Shown here: in pieces, positions 44,808 to 53,905 of the stretch
Layout of the letters: every line of letters begins with the position of its first letter
How positions within the stretch are numbered: the first letter of the stretch is position 1
DNA from: Bradyrhizobium yuanmingense
Lineage (GTDB): Bacteria; Pseudomonadota; Alphaproteobacteria; Rhizobiales; Xanthobacteraceae
Reading direction: 5' to 3'
Assembly (NCBI RefSeq): GCF_029167105.1
Contig: NZ_JARFML010000038.1
Span: 1-64,000, forward strand
Length of the DNA: 64,000 nucleotides
The notes under the pieces: model-generated
The model's input: only the letters and a program-made list of their open reading frames with translations
Database searches by the model: none
What the model was told of the DNA's origin: nothing
Translations under genes and position numbers: made by a program

Positions 44808-45427
44808 GGTTCGCCCTCTTGAGAAGGCGGGGCAAGGGCGAGACGCAATGTACGGAGCTGCGCGGTAAGTCCTAGATCGACATTACCAAACTCACTCCAC
44901 AAGACGCATTGGTCCGGCGTCAGAGCCGGGTCCGGTTCAATTCTGACCTTAGGCCGCCCATGCGTTCCCTCGAATGGCGCGAACTCGCATATCAGGGCAT
45001 CGATGTTCACGGGAGACACATGAAGGCACAATTCCGCGCTGCCATATCTTTGCTCGATGGCGTGACGAACCGTCCTCACTAACATCTCGCCCGGGTCGAA
45101 GGAGCCGACCAAGTCATTCAAGATCTCAATGACGAGCTGTGGCAGCTCCTGTTCTAGTACGGCTTTTCGTCGCGCCAGCTCGGAAGCAGCTCGAGCCACC
45201 AGCCGCGCCATTTCGTCCGAGCCTGTCTTCAGGCCTTCGGAGTGCCCGCGCGCCTGCTCGCGCTGATAAGCGTTCCTTGCCCAGTTGCGAACCTGCTGTA
45301 GATACCGCTCTGCCAGCGCGCGCGTCTGTACCGCATCGTACCAGATCCCAAGTTCCGAGGCTGGTATGAGTGGACCCACCGGACGTATCTGCGGGCGTTC
45401 TGGCAATGCTGGCTCACCCGCGGTCAT
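44804..45427 (-). CDS. nolV: NolV/RhcL, ATPase regulator (YscL family)
   Basis: 207 residues from the ATG at 45427, which overlaps the nolU stop as ATGA; the frame is open further up to 45583 but only within nolU. A helical stretch (A-E-R-Y-L-Q-Q-V-R-N-W-A then A-R-R-K-A-V-L-E-Q-E-L-P-Q-L-V-I) precedes a C-terminal domain with F-D-P-G-E-M-L-V-R-T-V. This stator-like protein binds RhcN. Confidence 0.9.
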   Translation of the reverse strand: MTAGEPALPERPQIRPVGPLIPASELGIWYDAVQTRALAERYLQQVRNWARNAYQREQARGHSEGLKTGSDEMARLVARAASELARRKAVLEQELPQLVIEILNDLVGSFDPGEMLVRTVRHAIEQRYGSAELCLHVSPVNIDALICEFAPFEGTHGRPKVRIEPDPALTPDQCVLWSEFGNVDLGLTAQLRTLRLALAPPSQEGEP

Positions 45428-46056
45428 GCCGGCCGTGTCTCCGAGGCCAAATGGGTCATCACCAAAGACATCAATTGGCCCGCGGCTTTGTGGTGTTCGG
45501 CGGCTGGGCTCTCCGCGGCGGTCCCGACAGGTAAGCAGAGAAGCACGCGCGTACGGTCGAGCTCTGAGGCTTCCTTGAGCCAAGCGCCAAGGCAGGCATA
45601 TCCGTCATGTTTAATCCGCTGCGAAAGTGCCTCCGGATTGACAATCAATTGGGTCTCGACGGCACTGGATACATGTCGGATAGCGAAAGCATGTGCTTCC
45701 GCACCGATATTTCCGATCAGTAGCGCAAGATCATGCTTTGACACCAGCTTCAAGACCGAACGGGCGTGCCAAGTACCGCCAGCGAGCAGTGCCGCACGAT
45801 GCGGATCATGCCCAAGCAGAGCGCCCCTTCCCCAGCGACTTCCCCTCGAGACCAGTTCACTGCCTAGCAGCAGTTCGGCTAGTCTTTCCTGCAGTCTGGG
45901 AGTTTTCTGCAGTTGCAGCACTGTAGAAGCCGCCAGCGACGCATCAAGCCGTTCAGCAAAACGGCTTGGATGGATTAAAGCAGTAAGCTCGCGCGCCCGA
46001 TCGGAATTTCGGTTGAGCGAATGATTTGGTTCGGTGGATGTCATCGTTGCGGACAT
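45424..46056 (-). CDS. nolU: NolU/RhcK, sorting platform accessory protein
   Basis: About 210 residues from the ATG at 46056, which has GGCGGA upstream; an ATG at 46077, overlapping rhcJ, is also possible. Recognisable by L-I-H-P-S-R-F-A, S-R-W-G-R-G-A-L-L-G and L-A-L-L-I-G-N-I-G-A-E-A-H-A-F-A-I-R. It belongs to the SctK/OrgA-like group between the basal-body lipoprotein and the ATPase stator. Confidence 0.9.
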   Translation of the reverse strand: MSATMTSTEPNHSLNRNSDRARELTALIHPSRFAERLDASLAASTVLQLQKTPRLQERLAELLLGSELVSRGSRWGRGALLGHDPHRAALLAGGTWHARSVLKLVSKHDLALLIGNIGAEAHAFAIRHVSSAVETQLIVNPEALSQRIKHDGYACLGAWLKEASELDRTRVLLCLPVGTAAESPAAEHHKAAGQLMSLVMTHLASETRPA

Positions 46057-46066
46057 TGCATTCCGC

Positions 46067-46936
46067 CTATCTCGCATCGGAGTTCAGCCTTTTGCCGGCG
46101 GCTTGGACGGCGGGCATACCCGCCGCTTTGCCAATATTCGCCCCTTTCCGCCAGAACTGACCGAGCTGGCGCGCACGTGTGCTCAGCAGGACGTAAGATA
46201 GAATGCCGAACGCGGCGCCGGCACCTCCGACCACGACCGCAAGAAGGGAGGATGACATGGACTTGGTTGGCTGGATCGAGGCAACTGCTGGTGCAGAGGA
46301 AATCTCATGCTGCGCCCGCTCAACCGGCACGAAAACGACGGCCACCTTGTCGTAAGATAGTCCTTCAATGCTGTTGGCGACGAGCATCTTGATCTGGGGC
46401 AACAAGGCCGAGAGCTTCGCATTGGAGCCATGTCGAATGAAGACTGACGCTGAAGACGGGGTCGCATCCTGTCGCAAAAGGTCATTCTTCGGCAAGACAA
46501 CATGAACCCGAGCGGAGAGAACCCCATCGATATCGTTGATCGTGCGCGACAATTCTTCGCTTAGGGCATAAACGTAACGAGCGCGCTCCTCAACCGGGGA
46601 CGCAACCAGACCCGATCCCTTGAACACCTCCCCAAGATTCTTGAACACTTGGCGCGGCAAGCCCTGGTCATTCAGCAGTTCTATCGAAACGGCCAGTTGC
46701 TTTTCTTCGACCTGAATCGTGCTGGTACCATCCTTAGCGACAACACGGACTGCATCGACACCCTTACTGAGGAGAAGCGCAAGCATCTCGTTGGCTTCAC
46801 GCTCATGAACTTTTGTATAGAGATCGGCCTTGCAGCCAGCTAGCAACAGCACAAGCGGCAACAGCAGAAAAGCATGGAGCTGCCTTCCCGCAGGCGCGCC
46901 GCGGCCGATCTTTCTTTGCGCGAACAGAGCCATCAC
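46067..46936 (-). CDS. rhcJ: RhcJ, inner-ring lipoprotein (YscJ/SctJ)
   Basis: 289 residues. A lipoprotein signal ends L-L-A-G-C (Cys at about 35). Then come the ring-building motifs E-A-N-E-M-L-A-L-L, R-V-H-V-V-L-P and V-A-V-V-F-V-P-V, with a C-terminal membrane segment (L-A-V-V-V-G-G-A-G-A-A-F-G-I-L). It forms the inner-membrane ring. It starts six bases after the nolB stop. Confidence 0.95.
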   Translation of the reverse strand: MMALFAQRKIGRGAPAGRQLHAFLLLPLVLLLAGCKADLYTKVHEREANEMLALLLSKGVDAVRVVAKDGTSTIQVEEKQLAVSIELLNDQGLPRQVFKNLGEVFKGSGLVASPVEERARYVYALSEELSRTINDIDGVLSARVHVVLPKNDLLRQDATPSSASVFIRHGSNAKLSALLPQIKMLVANSIEGLSYDKVAVVFVPVERAQHEISSAPAVASIQPTKSMSSSLLAVVVGGAGAAFGILSYVLLSTRARQLGQFWRKGANIGKAAGMPAVQAAGKRLNSDAR

Positions 46937-46942
46937 CGCCGC

Positions 46943-47458
46943 TCAGCCCGCTGATAACAATTTGTTCAGAGATGAACCGACGGCGCCGGTACTCTTGGAG
47001 ATGAGCGAAACCTGAATAACACCATTGTAAACATCCCGCAGATTCTGCAACGTCGACTCGAAATTGTCCGCACCTTCTGGTTTGCCGACGGGATGGACAT
47101 CGACTCCGTCCGAGCGCGCGATAGGCTGCGCGGCAGGCCCAAGCTGGACGCTCTTCGAAGGTGCCGGCTCGCCGATCGAAGGAAGGGCAGTCGAAGGATA
47201 TGGTTTGCCTAGGTGCACTGCAGAAAGATTCTGAAGGATGCGATCGCCCGGCGGACCGGTCTGCGCGACTGTACGCTGAACCTCTGGTACAGGCGGCGCC
47301 AACGCGCTGTCGGCCACCAAAGAGGCGACACCCTGCTTCGATGCCGCCTTTGCAAGATGCTCATGAAAGTTGCCCGGCGCCGATGAACACCCGTCGGTGA
47401 GACACTCGCCGAGGTTGGCAGAGATCGTGATAGCGCCAAACTTCACGGAAGAAATCAT
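46943..47458 (-). CDS. nopB: NolB/NopB, secreted pilus-associated protein
   Basis: 171 residues from the ATG at 47458 (GAGAG upstream). The N-terminus is M-I-S-S-V-K-F-G-A; the protein is Pro/Ser-rich and ends with L-I-S-K-S-T-G-A-V-G-S-S-L-N-K-L-L, a pattern like the inner-rod/pilus end of secreted subunits. NopB is exported by the system and needed for pilus function. It heads the minus-strand operon running to rhcU. Confidence 0.85.
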   Translation of the reverse strand: MISSVKFGAITISANLGECLTDGCSSAPGNFHEHLAKAASKQGVASLVADSALAPPVPEVQRTVAQTGPPGDRILQNLSAVHLGKPYPSTALPSIGEPAPSKSVQLGPAAQPIARSDGVDVHPVGKPEGADNFESTLQNLRDVYNGVIQVSLISKSTGAVGSSLNKLLSAG

Positions 47459-47567
47459 TGCTCTCGCGTCTATTAGCTGTCGTTGCCGTGAACGGCTCAG
47501 CACCCTAGCGAGGCGAGCTGACCAAAACCTGACGTGGATCAGGAGCTACGTCATCCAAAAATCACGA

Positions 47568-47587
47568 TTAGCTTCCAATTTGCGACG
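47568..47587 (-). promoter_or_regulatory. Weak tts-box-like site before nopB
   Basis: The minus strand reads CGTCGCAAATTGGAAGCTAA. The right half (GAAGCTAA) matches the box well, the left half poorly. It lies 110 bases upstream of nopB, and between nopB and the divergent rhcC1, where a box is expected. Confidence 0.3.
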
Positions 47588-47665
47588 AATTTCGTCTTCC
47601 AACTCTGGATGAATTCCAGCGCATGACCGCCAGGAATACTCATCCAAACTACGAGGCTGCACACG

Positions 47666-48337
47666 TTGAAGAACATTCTGATTGTTGGTGTTTTCATCTC
47701 CTTGAGTGTCGTTAGGGCGCTCGGCGCCCCCCTAGAGCTGCCATCCACGCCTTATACTTACACGGTTCTGGATCAGGATCTCGCGGCCGCACTGCAGGAG
47801 TTCGGCAACAACTTGAAAATTCGGATCAATGTCAGCCCCCAGGTAAAGGGGCGGATTCGCGGGCGCATGCCGGATCTCGCGCCGCGAGATTTCCTCGAAC
47901 GCGTGACCAATCTTTATAATCTTCAGTGGTACTACGACGGGCTGGTGCTGTACGTATCCGACGCGCACGAGGCGGAAAGTCGCCTGCTTGTCTTAAATCC
48001 GATCACTTTCGATGCATTCAAGGCGGCACTTGATGCACTCAGAATTTCCGATGAACGCTACGTCGTAAGAGCTGCACCGGAAGATGGACTGGTCTTCGCT
48101 TCTGGCCCGCCTCGCTTCATCGCGCTTGTCGACCAAACGCTCAAAGGCCTAGTGGCGGAGGTCCAAGCGCGACGAAATCTTACGACAGCCGCAAAGCCGC
48201 CGCCCGAGTCGGTCTTGATGTTGTTTCGGGGCTCCTCAAGTACGGTCGTTCGTGATGGACGAGCGGAGGGACCTGTTTCGCCCGAGGCGCCGCATCAAGA
48301 CAACGTGGCTCACGCGCCTGGCCCAAGCCGGAGATGA
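47666..48337 (+). CDS. rhcC1: RhcC1, secretin N-terminal part
   Basis: 223 residues. A signal peptide ends near A-L-G-A. The N-terminal secretin domain follows (L-A-A-A-L-Q-E-F-G-N-N-L-K-I and G-R-I-R-G-R-M-P-D-L-A-P-R-D-F-L), with V-R-A-A-P-E-D-G-L-V-F-A-S-G-P. The pore domain is absent because in rhizobia it is encoded separately as rhcC2, here about 11 kb away. Divergent from nopB. Confidence 0.92.
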   Translation: MKNILIVGVFISLSVVRALGAPLELPSTPYTYTVLDQDLAAALQEFGNNLKIRINVSPQVKGRIRGRMPDLAPRDFLERVTNLYNLQWYYDGLVLYVSDAHEAESRLLVLNPITFDAFKAALDALRISDERYVVRAAPEDGLVFASGPPRFIALVDQTLKGLVAEVQARRNLTTAAKPPPESVLMLFRGSSSTVVRDGRAEGPVSPEAPHQDNVAHAPGPSRR

Positions 48338-48390
48338 ATTGACAGCAAGAGTAGCTTACAAGGGAACTCAATGCGGTCGCGGCATTCTTT

Positions 48391-48410
48391 GTGAGCATTT
48401 CGAAAGCTGA
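48391..48410 (+). promoter_or_regulatory. Degenerate tts-box-like site without a clear gene
   Basis: GTGAGCATTTCGAAAGCTGA matches 16 of 20 positions of the perfect boxes. Downstream, only a weak 66-codon frame (48465-48665) and then non-coding sequence are seen before the next box at 48899. Confidence 0.5.
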
Positions 48411-48898
48411 TGCTGTCGGCATGAGAGCCCGAGGCCAGACGGTGATGCACCGATTGGCGCACGGATGCCTTCAACTGGACGGCTGGGCGGCGTCATTCTT
48501 GGGGTGACTACGCCTTTAGCTCCACTCAACAATCGACGATTGCCTATGAACAATAGGACTCTCTCCCTCAACTGTTTGAGCACATTTGCCGGCAACGGTG
48601 TCCGATCCATGATGCTTCACGGCGCTGATGGAGCAGGCCCTAACCGTCTCGTAGCGGAGCGGTAAGCGCGGCCACTCGCCACCGCATTCTCTACGAGACG
48701 CGGCCGTATCATTTAGACCTGTTGCACGAACCCGCGCGATCTTCCGCGAATTCGCAGGCCCGAGTTCCCATTTTTGCCATCTGCCGCGTCAGGACGCGAC
48801 GGAGTGGCAGAAAATTCTGGGTGGATGCGGGTATTGTAAATACGCTGCAACTTTGCGCAACACCCATCCATGTCCCTTCGCGCATTCCTCTGAGCGCC
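48411..48898. other. Gap between rhcC1 and the nopX promoter
   Basis: One small frame, 48465-48665 on the plus strand (M-P-S-T-G-R-L-G-G-V start; 66 residues), lies about 55 bases after the degenerate tts box and could be a small secreted protein, but no family is recognisable. The rest shows nothing convincing. Confidence 0.4.
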
Positions 48899-48918
48899 GT
48901 CAGCTTCTCGAAAGCTAA
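48899..48918 (+). promoter_or_regulatory. tts box of nopX
   Basis: GTCAGCTTCTCGAAAGCTAA, identical to the nopM box. It is about 204 bases upstream of the nopX ATG, farther than the other boxes, which leaves a long leader. Confidence 0.92.
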
Positions 48919-49121
48919 CTCCCGCTACTATAAGGCGGTCAATATCTAGCAGGCAATGAGCCTCTTGATCGCACGGACCTGAGCACCGGACGCCCACTCA
49001 GTCGCCGGGAGCAGCCGCCAGGAGTTGTGGGATCCGCCCATCAACACTTTGGTGTTTGTCGCGAACTCGGGCTGCACGATGTGACAGGACTGCGGCGCAA
49101 TCTCACAGCACAGGATGCATA

Positions 49122-50915
49122 ATGTCAGTAAACAACCTATCTCTAGCTGCCAACTCGAACGTGGCTTTGTCCGGGATTGCTCCCGGGCTGACGCCGGCGC
49201 AGGAGCTGTCAAGTTTCGAGGCGATGCTAGCGAGCTACGCCTTAAAGAACACGACTGGCGATCATTCCGCACCACAAGATGTGACCTCGCAGTTGACCAA
49301 AGACCTGACGGAGGAGCTCATACAGCTGACGGGCAATATCTTGCCACCTGAGATTAGGGCTGCATTGGATGCTGATGCGTATGGCCAGCCCCCGCAGTCA
49401 ACCTCTGCTGCGGGCTCCACTGCGATTGCAGCCGCGCCAGTACCCAGCTCACGGATCACATGGAACAGTGGCACCCTGACCGGCACTGAGTTGCAGATTG
49501 TGTCGGTGCTGAACCGTCATAAAGATAAATGCCCTCTCGATTGGAAGTCGCTCGGAGATTTGGCGAACGACCCCTCCACACCGCCGGATCTGAAGGCGGC
49601 GATCGAGGCATTGCAGCAGGATCCGGAGCTCTTCTATGCGATAGGCTCACAAGGCGACGGCCGCTGCGGCGGGAAAATCAAGGCAGGTGATCTCTCCGGC
49701 TTCTCCGATCATCACTCACAAGTGGCAGCATTCCAGGAGCAGCAGGCGCGGAGCTACGAGCATAACTACGTTCCGTCGGACGGAACCGGAAGTGGCCAGC
49801 CGTGCGTTATGACCCAGACCGACGCATTGCGTGAGCTCTATCGCTATTCTGAGAACTTGCCCAAGAACCTGAGCCTCGCGGATTTCAGGCAGATCGTTGA
49901 TGGCGAGGCTAAAACCGGCAAATGCCCACCTCAGGTTCTCGCAGCCGCTCAATACTTCCTCAATCATCCGGAGGAATGGAAACAGTTGTATGGCGGCTCG
50001 GTAGATAAGGTTCACAAAGAGGACTTCTTGCAGGCGGCTTCATCATCAATGAGCCTCACGCATGCCGAGTTGGATACGCTGGGTACAATCAACAAGAACC
50101 AGGGCGCGTTTTTCGGGAAGGGTGACCTGACCCGGGAGAAGCTCGCGAGTATTGTCGATGACAAGAGTCTCGGGCCCGACGTGCGAAAGGCGGCCTCCCA
50201 GCTGCTTTCGGATCCTCTCCTGTTCGGATTGCTGAACAACTCGATCACAGGCTACAAGACCCACCACAAGTTCTTCGACTTCGGCGGCGGCCACACGGTC
50301 GATTCCGGCGAGATCAGCAATAACGACTTCACCCATTTCTTCAACAACATGTCCGCTGCGAACCGCACCGCTCACCAATTGAAGACGCACAGCGCTCAGA
50401 CTGCTGCCGATCAGGCCGCCGTCGCGGACATGATGATGGGCGTGGCAGACCAGCCGGACATCAAGTCACCCAAGAAGAACGGAGGCGCCTTCATGCACAC
50501 CCTTGATGACGTGCTCAAGGTGGGCTCCAAGGTGCTCGACTGGGCTGCGACGGCAGTTGGTGTACTCGGCTTCATTCCAGGTTTGGGCGAATTGGCCGAT
50601 CTCGCGTCAATGGTACTCGAGAGCGAGGCGCAAGCAGCAAATCTTCTGCACACAGCCATCACGGGCGGCAACATAAAGCAGGCACTGGAAGAAGCGGGAC
50701 TCAGTCTTGCGGCACAGGCGGTGGGTTGTATCGGTGGTCCTGAGGTCAAACTCGCCATGCGCGAAGGCTTGATGAAGCAGGCAATTCAAGAAGCCGCGAC
50801 GACCGGCGTCAACCTTCCGGTTTCGATGGCACAGTCTTACGCGGAGGACTATTTGAACTCCCTAAAGGAGCGGATTGAGTCTGAGGCCATGCAAGCTGCA
50901 AGCGTTTACAGCTAG
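49122..50915 (+). CDS. nopX: NopX, putative translocon protein (HrpF-like)
   Basis: 597 residues from the ATG at 49122 (AGGA upstream; the frame is open to 49056 but without a good start). The N-terminus is Ser/Asn/Ala-rich. The central region contains repeat-like segments with K-C-P-L-D-W-K-S-L and T-G-K-C-P-P-Q-V-L-A-A-A-Q-Y-F-L-N-H-P. A hydrophobic stretch near the C-terminus (W-A-A-T-A-V-G-V-L-G-F-I-P-G-L-G) suits membrane insertion. NopX resembles HrpF and is thought to form the pore in the plant membrane. Confidence 0.92.
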   Translation: MSVNNLSLAANSNVALSGIAPGLTPAQELSSFEAMLASYALKNTTGDHSAPQDVTSQLTKDLTEELIQLTGNILPPEIRAALDADAYGQPPQSTSAAGSTAIAAAPVPSSRITWNSGTLTGTELQIVSVLNRHKDKCPLDWKSLGDLANDPSTPPDLKAAIEALQQDPELFYAIGSQGDGRCGGKIKAGDLSGFSDHHSQVAAFQEQQARSYEHNYVPSDGTGSGQPCVMTQTDALRELYRYSENLPKNLSLADFRQIVDGEAKTGKCPPQVLAAAQYFLNHPEEWKQLYGGSVDKVHKEDFLQAASSSMSLTHAELDTLGTINKNQGAFFGKGDLTREKLASIVDDKSLGPDVRKAASQLLSDPLLFGLLNNSITGYKTHHKFFDFGGGHTVDSGEISNNDFTHFFNNMSAANRTAHQLKTHSAQTAADQAAVADMMMGVADQPDIKSPKKNGGAFMHTLDDVLKVGSKVLDWAATAVGVLGFIPGLGELADLASMVLESEAQAANLLHTAITGGNIKQALEEAGLSLAAQAVGCIGGPEVKLAMREGLMKQAIQEAATTGVNLPVSMAQSYAEDYLNSLKERIESEAMQAASVYS

Positions 50916-51671
50916 TCAGAGCGACTTGGGGCTCTCAGATCACAACTGAGTAGCTAGGCGAGCTTGCGCGGCCTCCGTGCGGTGGGGTCCCACCGGCAAA
51001 CCGGTAGGACGCGCAAGCTTTGCCAGCGTGTTGGAGCTCCTTAGCCACATCCGACGACTTTGCGTCGTTGGTTTTCATCAAGGCCCAATTTATGTTCGGC
51101 TGTACTCGTCCAGCCGGGTCGGCAGCGGCCGCAAATGCCGTATGTCGGCGCCAACAGTTCGATAGGCGGCCATCCAGCTCCAAAAGCCGACGCTGAACTT
51201 GTCAAGATTTTCAACTTAACACCGCGACTGAACCAGATGAGGTCGACGAGAATGCTTACACCGCAGTGAGATGCGGGCAGAGCGGATGTGCCAGCTGCTA
51301 CCGCACGAGGCGTGGCCTTTGCCCGCTGAGCGGGGAACCGCTCGACGACGCTGAGGCCTTGGCAGGTTGAAGGATTTGCCTTCGCGCTCTAATCGTCTCA
51401 GCACGCTTAACATTCCCGGTCGTGTTTGGTCCGATCTGGGCACATCGCCGCCTGCGCCTGGAAGGAAGCAAACGTGTCGCCGGCGACTGTGAGCGGGATG
51501 CTATAGCATCTGGACCTCAAAGCTTGATGATCAACAAAATCGCCCGATCAAACGGCTTCATAACATGATGGTCCTTCTTGGTGCCAAGTATCCGATCTCC
51601 ACACGTGACCGATGCACCAATCACGTTGAATTCGTTAATCCGCCAAAACCGGTGCTGAATTTCCTGGATCC
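50916..51671. other. Non-coding gap between nopX and the nopC promoter
   Basis: About 750 bases. Several small inverted repeats occur just after nopX, but no poly-T terminator was found. Short frames on both strands show no family resemblance. Nothing further can be supported. Confidence 0.5.
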
Positions 51672-51691
51672 GTCAGCTTGTCGAAAGCTAA
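51672..51691 (+). promoter_or_regulatory. tts box of the nopC-nopA operon
   Basis: GTCAGCTTGTCGAAAGCTAA differs from the perfect boxes at only one position. It lies 57 bases upstream of the nopC ATG. Confidence 0.93.
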
Positions 51692-51748
51692 TGCTTGCAC
51701 AGTGAGGAAAGCCACTGCGGCAGGATCGAGTTGACATAGGAGAAGCCG

Positions 51749-52027
51749 ATGCGCATTCCGAGTTCGAGCGCCACTGCGCGCGTGGATTCCGACCTCCATG
51801 CCGCTCGTGGTGACAAGAAAGGCTCGCGCACACCCGACGCCCATGACGATCACGGTCAATCGCCCGGTGCAAGCAGCCCTGTAAGTGGCACGTCAAATCC
51901 GGACGGTAGTTCGCAAGAGGCCGCGTGGAACCAAGCATTTAACGCCGCTCTCGGAGCTGCGGCCTTCCAAATGGCAAATAATGCAATAGCTCGTTTCCAT
52001 GAGACCATTAGCGAGGAGGATTCCTGA
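51749..52027 (+). CDS. nopC: NopC, small secreted protein
   Basis: 92 residues: a polar Ser/Asp/Gly-rich N-terminus (M-R-I-P-S-S-S-A-T-A-R-V-D) and a short helical C-terminus (A-F-N-A-A-L-G-A-A-A-F-Q-M-A-N-N-A-I). Position (first gene after a tts box, directly before nopA), size and the M-R-I-x-S-S-S start all fit NopC, an effector-like protein exported by the T3SS. I rely on these rather than on a motif. Confidence 0.65.
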   Translation: MRIPSSSATARVDSDLHAARGDKKGSRTPDAHDDHGQSPGASSPVSGTSNPDGSSQEAAWNQAFNAALGAAAFQMANNAIARFHETISEEDS

Positions 52028-52098
52028 TGTCGGATGTTGCGACGTCAGGAAATAGGAGCCGCCAGTAGCGGCAACACCCGAACAAACAGGAGAAAACT

Positions 52099-52332
52099 AT
52101 GCCTAATAAAGTAGGCGCGACTAATGCCTCGACTGCAGGTGGGGCGGCTGGCACTGGTATTGCTGCAGCTGGTACTGGAGCTGCTGAAGCTGCCGGAGAG
52201 GCCGCCTGGCAGAGGCAAATCGGCGCTCTGGTTAGCGAAACCACCAAGGTGACCGAGAGGGACTTGCAACTTCGCGTCGTTTCAACAGAGCTAACGAGCA
52301 TCAAGAAAGTCGCCGACGAGCGGGTGCAGTAA
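52099..52332 (+). CDS. nopA: NopA, type III pilus subunit
   Basis: 77 residues, starting with an Ala/Gly/Thr-rich N-terminus (G-G-A-A-G-T-G-I-A-A-A-G-T-G) and ending in an amphipathic helix (L-R-V-V-S-T-E-L-T-S-I-K-K-V-A-D). The size and helix agree with needle or pilus subunits. An AGGAGAAA ribosome binding site precedes the ATG, consistent with the high output needed for a pilin. Confidence 0.85.
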   Translation: MPNKVGATNASTAGGAAGTGIAAAGTGAAEAAGEAAWQRQIGALVSETTKVTERDLQLRVVSTELTSIKKVADERVQ

Positions 52333-52440
52333 CGGATGAGGTGGGACGACGTCGTCGTCCCACCTTTCCTTGGCATAGCGTAAGCTGCAAAGCTCGCAAC
52401 GAGCCGTACGGCTCCCTCGCTGTTCAAGAGACCGTCGATC

Positions 52441-53334
52441 GTGAATGAATTAAACTCCCTGCATTTCGAGGTGCTGTCGGGGCTTTACACGGGGCTGGCC
52501 GGCAAATTTGGCTCGGGATCGACCCTGATCGGTAGCGACCTGGATGCTGACTTGGTCTTCATCGAACAAGGACTCGAACGCCATCACCTTCGTATCACCC
52601 CACATTGCAATTCGATCCAAATCGAGCCTCTGGCTAGGGAAGTCAGGATCGAGGGACACGAGCAAAGTCCCCCGAACGAGCGCGTTATTGTTCCTCTTCC
52701 CGTCGTCATACATGCGGGCGAGATGTCCATCCGTTGTTCCATAGAGGATTCTAAACAAGCTGGCTCCATCGGTCGCTGGCTCGGATCGACCGCCGTACTC
52801 GTCTCGGTCCTGATCAGCTCTGTCGCGGTCGGCGCAGTCTCAACCAGTTTCGTCCAGACGGACAGCGCTGTTGCCGTGACCGCCGACTTGCCCCGGGCCG
52901 TCGGAGTCGCACCTAAGCTGGCGCCCAACGCTCCCGATGCTCCGACCACCGACGCAGCTGCCGCACGGCTGCAAGAGCAAGTTGATAGAGCGGGCCTTTT
53001 CAACATCAAAGTCAGATCTGAGCCGGGTGTTGTCGCTGCTGACGGTACCGTGACGCCCGCCTCTCTCCCAAAATGGCGGGAAGTCCAAGAACGGTTCGAT
53101 CACGAAAGAAATGGCGCATATGTTCTCGTCAATGCAGTAGCCATCAAGGAGGAGAAGACGCCGTCCTCGATTTCTGTCGAGGCCGTTTGGCGCGGAAGTG
53201 AGCCATATCTGGTCATCGCTGGTCAAAAGCATTTCGTGGGCGCGCTGCTGAATAACGGATGGACCGTCAATGGGATCGATGAGCGACGTGTGCTGCTGAG
53301 CCGGAACGGCCGGCTTGTAGCCGTGCCCTATTAA
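52441..53334 (+). CDS. y4yQ: Y4yQ, SctD-like inner membrane ring protein
   Basis: 297 residues. The first ~105 residues are cytoplasmic and FHA-like (G-S-T-L-I-G-S-D-L-D-A-D-L-V-F then E-R-H-H-L-R-I-T). One membrane segment spans about 113-136. The periplasmic part contains V-L-V-N-A-V-A-I-K-E and ends G-R-L-V-A-V-P-Y. This layout is that of YscD/SctD, the outer of the two inner-membrane rings, though sequence conservation in this family is low. Confidence 0.8.
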   Translation: MNELNSLHFEVLSGLYTGLAGKFGSGSTLIGSDLDADLVFIEQGLERHHLRITPHCNSIQIEPLAREVRIEGHEQSPPNERVIVPLPVVIHAGEMSIRCSIEDSKQAGSIGRWLGSTAVLVSVLISSVAVGAVSTSFVQTDSAVAVTADLPRAVGVAPKLAPNAPDAPTTDAAAARLQEQVDRAGLFNIKVRSEPGVVAADGTVTPASLPKWREVQERFDHERNGAYVLVNAVAIKEEKTPSSISVEAVWRGSEPYLVIAGQKHFVGALLNNGWTVNGIDERRVLLSRNGRLVAVPY

Positions 53335-53366
53335 AGCTTCCGCCCGCAGTTAAGAAGGAAAGTCTC

Positions 53367-53903
53367 ATGACTAGGCTCCCTCAGCATTCGCTAGAGCCTG
53401 GAGCCTCTTTTCAGCGGCTCAATGTCGACGACCCCCCACCTGCTATCACGCCGACGACTGCTAGAGCCGAGGAAGCCGAAATCGAGAGAACTCATGCAAA
53501 TGGTGGCAAGAGCTTTGCAATTCTCGAGGATGGGCCCCCGCAAGATCTGCCTGTTGTCTCTGCGATCGAGACCTCATTCGAGCTTGGCCCGATTGATCCC
53601 GTTTCGCCCATCAAAGCCAACGAGGCGCGCGTCCAGATTGGTAAGTTCGAGCCAGGATCAGAATTTGCTTGGCTTAATGGTCCCAGTCTCGCGGACAACC
53701 TGCTCGCCTTTGTCACGCCGCGCCTATGTCATTCGGATGTTCTGCGCCCAGAAAAACAAGGCATTCTTCTCGAGCGTTTGGCTGACACCCTCTCGGCCGC
53801 GCCAGAGAGTTCAGTGTCTCGTGAAAACTTCGCGATTCTTCAGTCGGAGCTGCGACGGTTAATTCTGCTCCGGCAGAATCACAACGGCTTAATCAAAGGC
53901 TAG
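53367..53903 (+). CDS. T3SS accessory protein of unknown function
   Basis: 178 residues, acidic and Pro/Glu-rich at the N-terminus. The C-terminal half is helical (K-Q-G-I-L-L-E-R-L-A-D-T-L then F-A-I-L-Q-S-E-L-R-R-L-I-L). AGAAGGAAAG lies before the ATG. It sits between y4yQ and the TPR gene, two bases before the latter, within the nopC-y4yS operon. No signal peptide; probably a cytoplasmic chaperone or gatekeeper-type subunit (inference from position). Confidence 0.7.
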   Translation: MTRLPQHSLEPGASFQRLNVDDPPPAITPTTARAEEAEIERTHANGGKSFAILEDGPPQDLPVVSAIETSFELGPIDPVSPIKANEARVQIGKFEPGSEFAWLNGPSLADNLLAFVTPRLCHSDVLRPEKQGILLERLADTLSAAPESSVSRENFAILQSELRRLILLRQNHNGLIKG

Positions 53904-53905
53904 CA

